NCBI RefSeq assembly: GCF_026151205.1
Contig: NC_087080.1
Span: 16,467,337-16,531,336 of the forward strand
Direction of reading: 5' to 3'
Length of the DNA stretch: 64,000 bases
From: Bolinopsis microptera
Taxonomy: Eukaryota > Ctenophora > Tentaculata > Lobata > Bolinopsidae
The notes beneath the pieces were generated by a model. That model saw only the letters and a list, made by a program, of their open reading frames with translations, was not told the origin of the DNA and did not search any database. Shown here in pieces: positions 42,241 to 56,771 of this stretch. Every line of letters starts with the position of its first letter. The first letter of the stretch is position 1. Position numbers and translations under genes: made by a program.

Positions 42241-44918
42241 GTGGCCTATGAGTATTTACAGGTGAGTGTTATAATTGTAATAACAGAACCACCTGTGAAC
42301 AAATTTAATAAGATCGTTTCTCACCCTGATTAGTAAATAGGGTCTAAAGAACCCCAAAAAATAGTCCAACGCCAATCAATAGGCATCACTTTATACAGCC
42401 AATTGGTCATATTGAATCAGGATATGCGGTTGTGTGAAAGTCCATATCTCAGCTCCCAATGGGAGTTCAGAGGTCTACAGCTCCATCAAGATGACTACAA
42501 TCATCACATTTGGGGGCAAATGATGGTTTGGAAGGATACTCATTGTTGCCCAATTTCGCATCACAATTTGAAGAAAGAAAACAACAAATTAGATAGCACC
42601 CTTCAAGTTTGGGTAATTGCTGCAGGCAGGGATACACCATTTAAAATCATTTGTTTCTGATTTTGGTTAGTAAAACAAAATTTTTAGTAAAACAAAATTT
42701 TTATTTACCACAAAACAATCAATACATATTTAATATTATTATACATTTACAAATAAATCTAAATTTAAATTCAGCTATATACACAATACACAGCCCGCCG
42801 CGCAGACAGCCACACATTGCTGAGAGATTCTCAGGTGCAGATGTAAGCGCCGCGCGCGAGGTTTGTTATCTTACAATTACATATACATGTCACGATATAT
42901 TATTAATTATCAGAGAATTTTAGAAGCAAAATAATAATTGCATATTGGGAAAATTTCGGTCGTTAACGCAGTACAGGGCGTGGACACTGCAATGCTAATA
43001 ACGGAAAGTTCTGAGGCACGAGTTTCATTCAGCTACCCAATTTATATGTGACATGTACTTGTATTAAATTCAGATAAATGTTAGTAACAATCGACGCCAA
43101 CATTGCGCAACTGTAAACTGCAAAATGTTAACGTCGATTATCACTAAATCACATCTCGCAAGTTACTAATTCTTTGCACTATATATGTTACGTCACTATA
43201 GCATATGTCATTCATATTGTACGTTATATAAGATAAAAATAAACATTTTATAATTGTTTCAATGTTCAACACTGCTAAAAAACAAATACCTACTTGCCCA
43301 TCGATTAAGCAGTCGCCAAAACAAGGCTCAAAGTTAATTTACCTTCACACCTCGTTTTGGAGACTGAAGGATGTCAATAAATAAATAATGGATAATATTA
43401 ATACTGAATATGATGGATAATCAGTAATATCAATAAAATCCACAATCACTAATCATGTTTTCGATGGGCAAGCACTCGCAACTGGATGCTGAAACAAACG
43501 GCGCAAGTCTTGCACCGTTCATGCAGCATACGTCGCGAGATATCATGAGCTCCGCTAACTCTGCGATTCTAACGGATGAATTAGGCTACCCCGACAGAAA
43601 CACAGGTAACAGGGGGTTGTGGAAGGACACGAACACTGTTCGTTAACTCGTACCCCGGGTACCCCCTATATAGATCTATGTCCCGCCGGAGAGAGCCCAC
43701 CACCAGTCATATCGAAAGCAGCTTTTAATTCTGAATTATAAATATCAGTTATCACGTCGTCATAATAAATAATATACATTACCACTACACACTTGTCACT
43801 ACACACTTTTATGCACAGTACAACTAAAATATTAACAAGAGACAGAAGAGTTTTACATCGGCTCAGCACCGCAAGGACGTTGGCTATACACGTGGTTCAT
43901 AAATTAGTTTGATTTGGGTACGGTTCGACCGGGAAAGTGGTCGGGATTAGTTCTCATAATGAGTGATCACTGTCGTCAGATATATTAGAGTTAAGAAGGC
44001 TGGAGTTAAGAAGGCTGGAAAATTTTAAATTAGAACGATACATTCGATTAAATATAAATTATAAGGGAAGTTGATGTTAACAATGTCCAAGAATGATACA
44101 AAATTATGATTAAATTGAATTTCAAAACAATGATTATAGAGTCAACAATCAAATGGTATTTTTGATCATTTCGTCCGTATTATTTTACACAATATAAAAC
44201 CTACAAAAACATTTATGAATTTACATTCACAAATCTAGGACTTCAAAGCTCGTATTTTGAGGGATGAAGTTGGAAAATACGACATTCAGTCCACCACTCT
44301 CATTTCACAACTCCCATCTACCATTCTCCCATCTTATAATGACTTTATATCAAGATCCACCAAAACTTAAGCTTTTTGACTACTCCTACAAGATTAGCCT
44401 TGCTAAAAGTCGCCTGAACAAGGCACTCCTAAAGCTGCAACATGCTTAAAATGATTCAGCATAGACCTCAAGCGATTATGACATAATGCAGTAGTCATTT
44501 GAAAACAATCCCCTCCAACAAATTTAATTCATTGTTCTCGGCCCACAGGTTCCCCTATCGAAAATTTGATTTTGGTAAAAGTGTGCTGAGTCGGGAGTCC
44601 ACCACCTAATCACTTATGTATTTAACCTAATATTTAGTATAGTACAGGTGAAACATTAGGTAGGTATTTTTATCTTAAGTAGATATTAAGAATTTGGTAA
44701 ATTTCTAAATTGTATGATTATTTTCCATTATTGAGACGTTTTTGGTACTTAATTAAAAGTGCTGATGACTCCCCCGCTGCATTAGCGTTAATATAAAGTT
44801 TGCTGTCACAACAAACTGTAAAGGGCGCGTCGGTGCGCATCGTAAGAATTTGTTGAAGATTATTATGAATGATTTGACCCGTAGAGGTTTAAAACTTAAC
44901 TCTTTGAATGATCTTAAT
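42241..44918. other. intergenic region without a recognised gene
   Basis: AT-rich. Short open frames at 42403-42660, 43455-43646 and 44264-44449 have no recognised similarity and no clear splice partners. A GC-rich patch lies at 42790-42860. The promoter of the minus-strand gene should be close to 42241. Confidence 0.4.
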
Positions 44919-44931
44919 AAGCTTAAGATAT

Positions 44932-45864
44932 AACATTGGATATAGAGGCTCACTCCAAAACACCATCGACAACATCCCCAGTGAAACCATCACCTGCTAC
45001 ACAGACGGGTCACGCACAGACTCAGGTAGCGGGGCTGGTTATATTATCACCACAGACAACAACAACACTACACTAGATGAAAGATCATTCAAGCTTCCCG
45101 ATTATTGCACCGTTTATCAAACAGAACTCACTGCCATCATCGAAGCTTGTAAATATCTATCAACTTATACAAACACACACATCATCATATGGTCAGACAG
45201 TCTCTCCTCTATTCAAGCCATATCCTCACCTTCAACGAGGAGTAGGACTACAAGAGACTGTTACGACACCCTCAATACACTCGGATCCACTAACACCTTA
45301 GAGATCAGATGGATAGCTGCACACATTGGATTGTGGGGTAATGAAAAAGCAGACGAGCTGGCCAAAAATGGTACAACCAGTGAATCCACTTTGAATTGCC
45401 CAATTCCACAATCTTACATCAAACGCCTGATCAACGACAAAGTCACAAAACTTAATCAAGAATCATGGATTACTGATGGTCCCAGACACACTAAACTGAC
45501 ACTTGGACATAAAAACATCAACATCATCAAAAATCTCAACACTACACTCAGTAACAACAGACAAAATTATAGAACTGCAGTGCACCTCATCACGGGACAT
45601 TGTGGCCTCAACAAACACCTACACACCATTCGCAAATCAGACACAAGTGCTTGTCCTAAATGCGGCGACGAAGAGGAGACTGTCTCACACTTTCTCGGAC
45701 AGTGCCCGGCTATTGCCCAAATAAGAGGTCAATATTTCCGGGACTACTACCTCTCTGTCAATGACATATTCGACAACCAACACATCTCCACCATTGTCAA
45801 CTTTACAAACCACACTAAACGCTTAGTGGTGCCAGAGGAGTTGGACCAGACAGGTGTAACATAG
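44932..45864 (+). pseudogene. C-terminal RNase H and zinc motif of a LINE ORF2
   Basis: The remaining 310 or so codons are open to a stop at 45864. RNase H catalytic residues are all visible: Asp in CYTDGS, Glu in YQTELTAI, Asp in WSDSLSSI and Asp in GNEKADELA. A C-terminal zinc-like motif follows (CPKCGDEEETVSHFLGQCP). In the intact element this domain would remove RNA from the cDNA hybrid. RT and endonuclease are missing because of 5' truncation, so this is a dead copy. The open frame begins a few codons before the insertion point only by chance. Confidence 0.92.
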
Positions 45865-46073
45865 CGACTACTTTAACGCCGTCTTATTTCGCCTCTCTCT
45901 TCCACACTCAACCACCACTTAAGCGTTTATCTATGACACACCCCACAACACTTACCATCATCCTTGATTACACATCTTGATTCCACTGGCATCCTCCCAC
46001 AGGACTGCCATACCCCAGAGGTAGGCAAAGCATTCATATGCTATCCTCTCGTGGGCCAACCAGGCCCAGCCTC

Positions 46074-46102
<29 letters not shown>
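44932..46102 (+). mobile_element. 5'-truncated LINE with RNase H, 13-bp TSD and poly-A tail
   Basis: The direct repeat AAGCTTAAGATAT flanks the insert (44919-44931 and 46103-46115), and a run of A ends it at about 46079-46102. These are textbook marks of target-primed reverse transcription. Only the 3' end of the element was copied. RNase H downstream of RT is typical of the I/R1-type LINE groups. Confidence 0.93.
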
Positions 46103-46107
<5 letters not shown>

Positions 46108-46115
46108 TAAGATAT

Positions 46116-46430
46116 TAGCCGATGATAGAGTTGCTCGGAGAAACAAATTTTAACTCTAGCTGTCTTGCTCTGTACTGATCACCATTTTAGGATGACTTGA
46201 TTTCTTTTAGGGGTTTTGAATATTTTAATGGTGTAAACAGTTTCTTAATAATAATTAAAAAGGGTTTTTGTAATTTCATAGTGTGAACAGATTCCAAATT
46301 TATATATTTTTAAACTGATATTTAATAAATGATTACAATAACCAATTTTAAAGTTGTCATATTGCAGCCTTTAGGTACAAAAATATACTTATTAAATTAT
46401 GCTCACTTAGAAACATTTTTATATTATTGA
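46116..46430. other. short host segment between the LINE and the 14-kb transposon
   Basis: AT-rich; nothing recognisable. Confidence 0.4.
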
Positions 46431-47651
46431 TTGACGATTAGTGTGGTTGGTTTTATCCGATTTTTTTAGATTTTTATGGAGGTTGTACCATTGTAAAACT
46501 TACATTGTGACAGTATAGATGGCGAAATATTTTTGAAAATGGTCCTAACACAGCTTTGATCGTAACAATAACATTGGGTGAATAGATTGGGTGAACAAAC
46601 TATGAAGCAGGCAATTATATGTGCTCATCCATCATTCTGCATATGTAAGCTCAGTAGTTTAATTGCTGATTCATACTCAATGGTGAATCGATAGAATTCA
46701 TGTGTCGGAGATCTCGTGAGAACACCTTTTAATAATTATAGCCCTCAGGATCGCATTATCCCGATCCGGCCGTAATGTGTATTGAGGTATGCACTAATTG
46801 TAGTGGTGAACGGTTGCAGCTCAGGCTATGTTTCAGTATAACTATATATCAGAGATCGCAGTATATTTACACATTACATTCTACTCGGATTGCAGATTGA
46901 AATATTTTCCTGTTGGAACCATGACACATGCATGGGAATACCAAAATATTAATTGTAGTTGTACAACTAATATGATCAATAATTAATAACGGCAACGCTA
47001 ATTTGTCCTTATTGGACTTTATTTTTACGGACATAAGTTAATAGTTGCTGCAAATGCCAAATGCTACAACTACAAGTTAAGCCCTATAAGCGTTCATTTT
47101 AATGTCCGTTCATTTCAATTTTAATATCCGTTCGAATATTGGCGGACGTTTTAAATTGTAATTAAATAGACCATTGAGCGGTCGCGTTTATTTTAATGTC
47201 CGCTCAAAATTATTCCCGTTCACATTATTTCCGGTTGCAGTACGGGTAAAATAACGTCCGAATAAAGCTATCCGATAAGCTCAGGCAGAGCTTTCGGACT
47301 GCGTAAAACTAAACAACTTGAAACGTTGAAGAACGCCGTTAAGGCGGCGCTCAAATTGCATGATCAATTACGGACATAAGTTAATAGTTGCAAATGCCAG
47401 ATGCTACAAGTTAAGCACTAGCGTTCATTTTAATGTCCGTTTATTTTAATATCCGTTCGAATTTTGGCGGACGTTTTAAATTGTTAGTAAATAGAGCATT
47501 GAGCGGTCACGTTTATTTTAATGTCCTCTCAAAATTATGGCTACGCCCGTTCACATTATTTCCGGTTGCGGTACGGGTAAAATAACGTCCGAATAAAGCT
47601 ATCCGATAAACTCAGGCAGAGCTTTCGGACTGTAAAACTGGACAACTTGAA

Positions 47652-47998
47652 ATGTTGAAGAACGCCGTTAAGACATCTGTTGTTGACTCACCTAAAACAC
47701 AAACATACAGTTCAATGGCGAAGAATTCACAGCCAAAGCTGAGCAAGTCATAAGCTTGGAAACGCTCAAAAGCGTAGTAAAACGTGTTGTTGAGGAAGAG
47801 GACCGCAGTCGCAACGTCATTGTATTTGGTCCGTCACAAGGGAGCGAGATATATAGAGAACTTATTGACACAGTTAGCGAGATTTTTCAAAACATTGGAC
47901 AGAAACCGAAGATTGTTGAAGCGTGCAGAATTGTCACGAAATCTAAGGACAATTCAGTTACAGCATCATTAATAAGTGAGCTTACGTTATTCGTTTAG
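47652..47998 (+). pseudogene. short conserved open frame in the left arm
   Basis: An ATG at 47652 begins MLKNAVKTSVV. A small insertion (CCAAAGCTGAGC instead of CCAACTGAGC in the outer right-arm copy) breaks the frame, after which it continues as ETLKSVVKRVVEEEDRSRNV, then IVFGPSQG and KIVEACRI. From memory, the EEEDRSRNVIVFG ... KP-IVEACRI pattern resembles a module in the N-terminal half of some invertebrate LINE-encoded proteins. The frame ends at the tetranucleotide array. Confidence 0.6.
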
Positions 47999-48241
<243 letters not shown>

Positions 48242-48902
48242 ATTTCCAAGCGGCTTAATCAAGAAAACGGTAAGAGTTACGGTGGTCTATATATTTACTA
48301 GGCGGCGTTCAACTTGTCATTATGTTTATAAACACAAAAGCTGAGGTCCCCAGGTAATGAAACATATTAACATAATATTAATATTATGAATTGGGTCATG
48401 CCATGTGAATTTTATATGCTAATCTGCATTCATCACGGTTTTTATACTAATAAATTATTATTATGTAATGAGTAAGCACGAGAATTTACCTACTATTAAG
48501 AATAATTAGAACTCATGGATTTATTTTTTCTGAAATTACCATTTAGTGTCAAATTGGTGCTAGTGCTACCCACCCATGACGGGGTGGTATAATCATGTAA
48601 CTTGCGGTTGATCGAACAATTAGCTTCGAAACAATTTGGACTTTAATAGCCCTTAAGCTTATTAAACGACATAACTCATGATGTTAATTTACTCAATAGA
48701 CACTTTTAACACATTGTTCAAGGTAACTTCTAAATTACTGTTACCGAAGTTCAAATGCCCTGCAAAAAAATCGTTTGATGTGCCCAATATCTATGCTTCT
48801 CAATTCCCACAATTAGCCTCAATATTCAATAATCATATAACTATAAATAAAACAACGCCATCTGCATCAATAACACCAGTTTTATAAACTTTTGAGCCCA
48901 CC

Positions 48903-51900
48903 ATGAAACTTGAAGATTTTGTTAAACCAGATCGTTTAAATCCCTCTTGCCGTCCAACTCTGCTACGTCATGTTTTATCACATTTACTCTTTCTCGTCGA
49001 AGAAGCCAACACTGGTAGAAAGAAAAAACTTTCGATTGTTGATTTCTACCGTCCTGTTGCTGTTGACCTGCTTTCTTTGTACGATGTCACAGAAAAGTCC
49101 GAAGTTCGTAGAATTTCACCTACTATTGCTGGGTAAGTTGCATATTTTTATGCTTCATATTTGTTGTCAATATACATACATACTATCCGATCATAAACTT
49201 CATATCTGAGTGATTTTTCCGATTTGTTGATATCTATTCAGTTTCTGTTTATCCAGTTTGCATTTAGCGATCATGTCCGATGCGGGCGATGTGGATAATT
49301 GCCAATCGTGACTGATATTCATAATTTGTTCTATATATAATATATACTACTTAATATTTTGTGTTTATGCTTTATATTTCTTGTCACATTGGTTACGCTG
49401 TTTGTAATTTGAAACTATTACAGGAAAATCAAAATCATCAATACAAAACTTCGAGGTCTCTCAGTTAATACGGCAAAGTCTACGATGGACAAGTTCACCG
49501 ACAGTCTAAATGAACCTTTTGATGTCCTACCCAAGAAGAAACTTGAAGTTGAAGCCCCTGTGCAAGTTAATCTCATCACTCCTGCTCTCAGTGACGTTAC
49601 TACATCAGCATCATTGCAAGTAAGCACGTTTCAATACGAATACAGAATTATTTGTTTAACATAGCTTATTTATTTTAAAAGTTTATAAACTAAAATAATA
49701 TTAATACCATTGACTGTCAAATTATTAATTTTAATCTCTGAGCCGACACTGTAATTGATTGTTTGCAATGAACAATTTGAGATCACATAACACAACTTTT
49801 ATTTTCACTAAATAGTAGATAAATGCCCGGCCATTAATTGAATCACCGATCACGGATAATAATACAAAATATACTTATGATGTCAACGACAGGCTTATAT
49901 AAGCGAGGACTCGGCAAGCCAACACACTAACATTGACCCGAGAGATGAAAAGGATCGTGATTATCAACCAGCCTCTTCCAGTTCTTCTGCTAGCACTCCG
50001 AGAGTCACGGTGTCCACTTATCTGAACTGCAATCTGGATGGTATGGCAGCTGAGTTGGAAAGAAATTCTGCCGGCACGGAGTCGAATGCACGCACGTTAA
50101 CATTGTTTTGCAAAGAACTTTACAAGGGTGGTCTCCTGCAGCAGCCATATGTTGTTCCCCGGTCAAAACTCGAAAGCATCCGTGGAAGAGATGGGAAAAA
50201 GAGGCTTGAAGCTCTGTCTACTCGTTCTCCGTTAGGTTTGTACATAATATAATGTTTTCACCAGGTTATTTTTTAACTTTTGAACATGTTTATATTACCA
50301 ATTTTAAAAATAAACAGCGACATTAACTTTACCATTAGAATTAGTACGCTTTAGATTAAAAACAGCTATTTTGCAGCAATATTCTTTGACGGAAAGGAGG
50401 ATAAGAATATAAGGATGAGCCAAAAAGATGAAAAAGGTCACATACGACATAGTGTGGGGAAACGGAGCCACTACTCTGTGGTAGAACAGCCTGGTGCGAT
50501 CCCTTTGGGGATGTTTGTTCCTGAGCAATCGACTGGTAAGCACTAGATAAAGATTATACTTAGATGAATATATTTTTATACATTGCGATGTTATTTTGAT
50601 CATTGGTACATAATAAACGGTCTAACGACTAACGTTATATATGTCTCGTTCCATTTTAATGTTGCATTAGATTTCCGGAATAGGTTCTGCAGTTACAATG
50701 TTACATTTATGCCGATTCTTTGTTGATTACTTAATCTTCATACCACAGGTAAAGGCCTTGCTCTGGGATTGTGTAACTACTTTGAAAGTCGAGGGATAAG
50801 CACGGACAAAACATTGTGTATAGGTGGAGACAACACTAGTGTTAATTCTGGCTATCTGGTAAGTAAATAACTTATTTTTCATTTCAGATAAGGAACTTTT
50901 CATCTTTTAGCTGAGCATTGGATACTATTAGACAACCATTTCGTTCGTTAAAACATATTAAAATAAACAATTTTCAGGGAGGTGCTTTTCGAGAGTTTGA
51001 GGTTCTGCTACATCGAACACTCCAAAGAGCCCTGTGCCTCTTACACCAAGTGGAACTCCCCTTGAGAAAATTGTACTTTCACTATGGAGGAAGTACCAAG
51101 GGTGTGTTATTTATTTTAAATTTGAAGATATGTTATAGTATTTTAAAATAACAGTTCAGAATTTCCACAGTATTAAACATTCCTTATTACTATAACGATT
51201 GCAGGGATTTCCTCGATAACTACGCCAATAAATTTCACTTTACAATTAATATTATCATCGTTAATTCTTACACTTACACTCAAAATAACGTGTATATCAT
51301 TATTATATATCATTACAGCACCTGGTGACTTTGACGGACCTATGGGGCCCTTCATTATGTCCAACGAACTTTGGCTGAAACCAGTTAGAGTATTTAAAAA
51401 GATTGGCAAAGGTTTTCCTCGACTGCCCCAAGAGGTGATATATAATTTAAAATTGATATGGTTAATAATGGATAATCTTATTGTTAGATAGTAACTACGT
51501 TTATAATTTGCTGGGAAGATAACTTACTGAACCGTTTTGCAGTTCCATGTTTATCAATCATTGCGATAATGTTCGACAAAATCATAGAGCTCTTACCTAG
51601 CAACGTTAAAATTAATAACAATCTGTTTTTTTTCAGACGCTGAGTAAGATGTCAAATGATGCAAAACTTATGTATAAGTACTGCATCACTGTCGAGACTG
51701 GTTTACACGACAACTTCGTGTATAACGCGATAGGAAACTGCTCCACTGCTCGGTGGATTACGTTTGGGGCCAGAATCCTCCGATTTTACATTTCGGGGGA
51801 TCTTACCTACAACTCCCATATTTCGGAGTGTTTAGAGAGGATGGTCAACTTTATTGTAAATGTCTATTACAAGGTAAAAATCAGATTACAGTGCTGGCAC

Positions 51901-54900
51901 TTGTGAATTGATTGCTAATGTTTATTCAAATTTAAATGCTCTTACAATATTGATGAAAATCAGAGAATGTTCAGCCTATGTTTCCCTTAAGTACCGAAGT
52001 TACTCAGAATTTCTATTAAATCGGACTAAATCTCAATAGGTGTTTGCCAACATCAAGATGAAGAGCAGCTTAATAGACGCCCCAGCCCACCTATTTGACC
52101 AAATACGGTTCACAAGAGAACACTGCGAACCAGCAGAGCGTAAGGTCATATTCGAGTCAATACAACAGAACGGCTATATGGCTCATCCCGAGAGTGTGAT
52201 ACTCGCCATGCTAGGTAAGAATAACAACAACAAAAAATGAATACGGAAAGTGGGTAATATAGCTAGGCACACTTAAAATAACAATATGATACTATTACTA
52301 TCAGAGCAGTGAATAATCAGCTGGTAGTGGTATTCTGTGCTTACGTCCGAATTCTTGCGGTTATAAATTATAAATGTGCAGGTGCTCTTAGAATCACTTG
52401 ACTTTAACACAATATCCAACCAACAATATTTAGAATTAGAATTAGAATCAAATTTACACAGCAATACAATAAGAATAAAAATAATTTAAGAAGCTTCAAT
52501 CTGCTGTGCAGGACATTCAAGTCAGTCGAAAACTGTTATCAGAACACCCTTCTAGGGACATAAGGATATAGTATGTAAAACATAATGAGTAATAAATTAA
52601 TGAGTGATAAAATAAGATATGATTTAACAGTGAACTGTGGGCATGAAGGTAACAATTAAGATTACATAGATGCCCACTTTGGGATTACGTTAGTAATGTT
52701 ATTTACAGTTATATACAGAGAAGTATAGAACAATAATAGATTGGCAATGATAACAAATGGGAACGAATAAAGGAGATGTTTAAAGTTCTATACTTCTGGA
52801 AAAACCTAGGTCATATATAACGCAGGGGGCCTTTCCACCCGACAAAAACTCCAGCACCATAAAATTTGTTTCAGTTGTCACATAGCTAGAGTGTAGAAAT
52901 AGTCGAAACTATTGTTTATTTCATAGGATGAGACTCCTTGAATTACATCTGACATAAATTTAGATTTCATACATTGTGAGAATTTTACACTACATTCTAT
53001 AGTCCTTATGTTCTCTGGAATTGTATTCCAACATTTTGCACCTAAATATGTAAAGGTTTTGTGTGTTCTGGATTTGTGAATATAAAGGTTGCACCTCTCA
53101 GCATCACGTGATCCTCCGGATACATAAGAAAATTTATCTGTGAATGATGATGGTGCAGCCTCATTAAGAATTTTATACATATACGTTGATAGATGGAGTT
53201 GTCTTCTTAAGTGTAAGGGTAACCACTTCATATTTCGATATACATTTACTGATGGTTCCTGCCAATGTACATCCAGAGCAATTTTTGCTACTTTCTTGTA
53301 TAATATATCAAGAGAATTAAGTTTGGTTTTGGCAGCCCTACACCATATTATATCCAGGTAGTCAAATTGGGGGAGCATAAGAGCATTTACAAACATTTTT
53401 CTATATTTCAGTGGAAGAAGATTTTTCGACCTGTATAATGCCCCTATTCTTTTAGCAATTTTTGATTTCACATAATCAATATGGTCTTGAAAGTTCAATA
53501 AATTGTCTATCATGAGACCTAAATATTTTTGAGATTTAGTTTCTTCTATAAATAGGCATTCTTTTTCCAAATCCAGAGGGATTGACAACGTGTCCAGATT
53601 AGGTGATCTATCAAATACAATGAATGAAGATTTTGCAGCATTTAGTCTTAGCTTGTTGATTCTAAGCCATTCATACACAATTTTCATATCCTTAATTACA
53701 TTCTCATATATGCCTCGGGAAATGTTATCAAAATATAGTGCACTATCATCTGCAAATAAGTAAACAGTAGATTGTGTGCAATTTCTACTGAGATCATTTA
53801 TGAATAAACTAAATAGAATTGGTCCTAATATGCTACCCTGTGGCACACCTGTTTTAACAGGGAGTGATGTGCTTACATTACCACGTATTTTGGTGTGTTG
53901 CTTTCTGTCCCCAAGGTAGCTTTTGAACCACTTTATGACAAAGCCATCAACTCCATAATACTTAAGTTTTTTTAATAAAATATTATGGCTTACTGTGTCA
54001 AAGGCCTTTTTGATATCTAAGAATACAATTGCAGGTTTCTTCTGTGATTCCTTAGACGTAAATATTTTATCAAATAGATTAAGCATTAGAAAAGTGGTGG
54101 AATGATCTTTTCTAAAACCATACTGATGGTTGGTAAGCAGTTTATTTGTTTCAACATACTCTGTAAGCTGTTGGTTAACAAAATATTCTATGCAAGTTAG
54201 GGGGAGTATGGATATTGGCCGGTAGTTATTTGGATCATTAGGGTCACCAGTTTTAAGAATTGGAGTGACTGATGCAATTTTACATGCCAACGGCATTGTT
54301 CCACTTTTCATACTAAGGTTTATAATATGAGCTACTGGATCGATGATTTGGGGAATAATATACTTATATATTTTAATGGGCATGATATCGTTAATCGATT
54401 TATCTGATGGTATACTGAGTATATATTCTTTTACTTGTTCAACAGTCACCTCTTCGAATACAGAGAGTTTACACTCTGTTGGAGGCGGCATATATTCTAG
54501 GAAGTCGTCTGAATCCTTTTCCTTAATCGATTCTTGTATTATTGTACCAACTGTGGCAAAATGCAGGTTAACTCCGTTAACATTTAAGTTGCTTGGGGAA
54601 GAGCTACTTATTTTTCCAGGTAAGTTTGAAGCATGTTTGATAGTTTTCCAAATGCCTTTTAAATCGTTTTTTGCACTTTTCACAGTAAGGTCCTGAACAA
54701 TATTTGTACGTCTGTTTTCTTTGGATAATTTTGTCACATAGTTTCTTTGGGGACGATAGTTATCCCACGAAGTAGAGCATTTCTTATGTAGTTCACTTTT
54801 TCTGCATTTACATATTCCATTAATACAATTACACTTGAATTTGTTTAATTGTCCTAAACACTTTTTATACTTTCTGAAAAGCATCTTCTTCTTCCGTATT

Positions 54901-56771
54901 TCTGCCAACAGTTCTTTAGAGGGATTACAGAGAAAGTTACTATTACATTTTATCTGTTTAGGTGGACAGTAAATATCATACGATTCCTGGATGTGATGAT
55001 TAAGTCCATCTAGGGCATGGTCTACATTAGTACAGCTTAGAATATTACTGTAGTTGCTGCAGGATCCCAGAAAATAGCTTAAGGCTTTCAGATTGTTTAA
55101 GGAGTGGTCTCTGATAAGAACCTTCTGGAATTTGCTAGCTTTACTTACTTTAAAGTCGAGAACACATTTGAGAGCTTGGTGATCTCCTATTCTATCATCA
55201 AGTACTTTACACTCTATGAAATTAGAGTAACAGTTAGTCATGACAACATCTATTGTGCTCTGCGTTATCCTACCATCTAAGTTTGCAACTCTAGTAATTC
55301 CTGTAACAGTCTGTATCATTCCAAAGAGCTTCATTGTTATATCTAACTTTTTATAATCTAGATCAGATAAAGAGTTTTGGTTAACATTAACATCGCCAAT
55401 CCATATTACTTTCTTACCTTGAAGTTTTATCATACATTCAGTCATATAATCAAGGAAAGTATCTAGGTGACAAAAGTTTTGTGATCTGTAGAAGCAGCAA
55501 ATGTAAAGATTGGCATCCTTGAGTTGTATCCATATAGCTTCGATTTTAGAAATATCAGAGTAAGTTATATCTAAATTGAGTAATTTGTGGTTTACATTTT
55601 GGTTGATCAATATACCACACCCTCCTCTTCCTCTATCGTTAGGTCTATCACACCTTATAAAATCAAAGTTTAAGGGGAAGTTAAGTGTACTAGTGTCTAT
55701 ATCAGATTTAAGGTTTGTCTCATTAATTCCAATTATGTCAAGCTTTTCGCGAAATATTAGCTCCTGTAGTTCGAGAGTTTTTGCCAGATTAGTCAGGCCA
55801 CCCTGTATATTACATAGACCAATATTTTACATCTATTGTAAAAAACTTTATATACATATTTATTATCCAGGCGATCACAACAGAGACCATCGAGAGAAAG
55901 GAATAGGGATCGTAAAGAATATTCGTCGTTCAGAGGAGTGGGACAAGCACGTTGAAAGAGAGTCTGGCGTTCGGCGACCTAGACGAATCCGACATTTCAA
56001 GTGCCCGAAGATAGTCTTCAAATGTACGACATATTTTGAGATGGTCAGAATGAAAGTTGAGGTGAGTTTATAGAGCATGTATAACTATAGTGATATTGTA
56101 ATTATGCAATGGTTTGATTTCCAAACCATTTGACGATACTTTACCATGTTAAGTGACCATGTTAAGTGATCGGCAGACTTAGTAAGTCTGCCGATATTAT
56201 GCTTTTGCATCAAAATCTGACAAACGAAAAGTAAGACTGTGCGTTCATTCTACTGAACTAGCAGAATGCAGAATTTGTTAACTAATTTGCTGAGTCTACC
56301 TAGTCTGTCAAATATACCACGAACTCTGTCCCTGTTTCAGTTATATTATTATTACGATTTACCGATCAAATAACTAATTTGCCCTTCATTCAGAAAGAGA
56401 ACGGTCCGGTTCCAATGAAGATATTCTTCCAGACGTACGACAATGAGTGGGAGCGAGTAACGTGCCCTCCCCTCCTCTCCGTAATGTCAAGTGCTGAACT
56501 GGAAAAGATACGGGAAGACCCTCTGGTTTGTAGGATTCCTTGCCATAGTCAATCTGTGGAGCACACTGTCGCACTTGTGTCCCACGCTGTTCAACGACGA
56601 CGGACTGAAGACACTCAATTGATGAGTGTCCTCCAGATAGGAGCTGCACGGAAAGAGTTTTCGGGTAGAGTAACGCACAAGCGGTACAGAACTGATACAG
56701 ACTCGACTCCAAAGTCGAAGAAAGTTAAAGATACGCCCTTTAACAGGGAATTATTTAAGGATTTCGATTAA
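48903..56771 (+). CDS. transposase-like protein of the 14-kb element (11 exons, 752 aa)
   Basis: Exons 48903-49132, 49424-49619, 49893-50235, 50377-50535, 50749-50858, 50978-51101, 51319-51434, 51637-51873, 52040-52214, 55871-56061 and 56394-56771 join in frame (2259 nt). The start ATG has CCACC before it. Candidate catalytic core: Asp261 in IFFDGKED, Asp337 in IGGDNTSVNSG, then C366-x2-H369 (CLLH) with ELPLRKL, and possibly Glu683 in PCHSQSVEH. The order D, D, CxxH, E is the signature described for RNase H-like transposases of eukaryotic DNA transposons (established); the residue assignment is inference. From memory, very similar proteins (GPMG, CLLH-ELPLR, PCHSQSVE) are abundant, unnamed proteins in aphids and crustaceans. 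The tail is basic with likely nuclear signals (PKSKKVK). Intron 9 holds an antisense LINE. Confidence 0.75.
52432..55819 (-). mobile_element. 5'-truncated CR1/L2-like LINE, antisense in intron 9 of the transposase gene
   Basis: The direct repeat CAATATTT flanks it (52424-52431 and 55820-55827). The minus-strand 3' end closes with (TTCTAA)n-type short repeats instead of poly-A, as in CR1/L2-like LINEs. About 440 bp of 3' UTR follow the stop. The coding part is open from the truncation point to the stop. Its presence shows the 14-kb element was invaded after, or while, it was mobile. Confidence 0.85.
52878..55819 (-). CDS. LINE ORF2: endonuclease (partial) and reverse transcriptase
   Basis: A continuous frame of about 980 codons without stops or shifts. 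The N-terminal part is an apurinic-type endonuclease lacking its beginning (IIGINETN, RPNDRGRGGCGI, IWIGDVNVN, RIGDHQALKC), and its first catalytic residues are lost with the truncation. Reverse transcriptase has the standard blocks: NYRPISILP, HQYGFRKDHST, FLDIKKAFDTVSH, GVPQGSILGPILF and FADD near 53745. A conserved C-terminal region follows (YCDY-like LPQFDYLDIIWCRA). It would make cDNA at the nicked target. Because it is open, the copy is young, but the truncated endonuclease makes it inactive. Confidence 0.9.
56169..56195. repeat. 12-bp perfect hairpin in intron 10 of the transposase gene
   Basis: ATCGGCAGACTT, loop AGT, AAGTCTGCCGAT. Confidence 0.85.

Noticed and set aside
43455-43646. 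A 63-codon plus-strand frame
   Set aside because: No family recognised and no convincing splice partners; length is within chance expectation.
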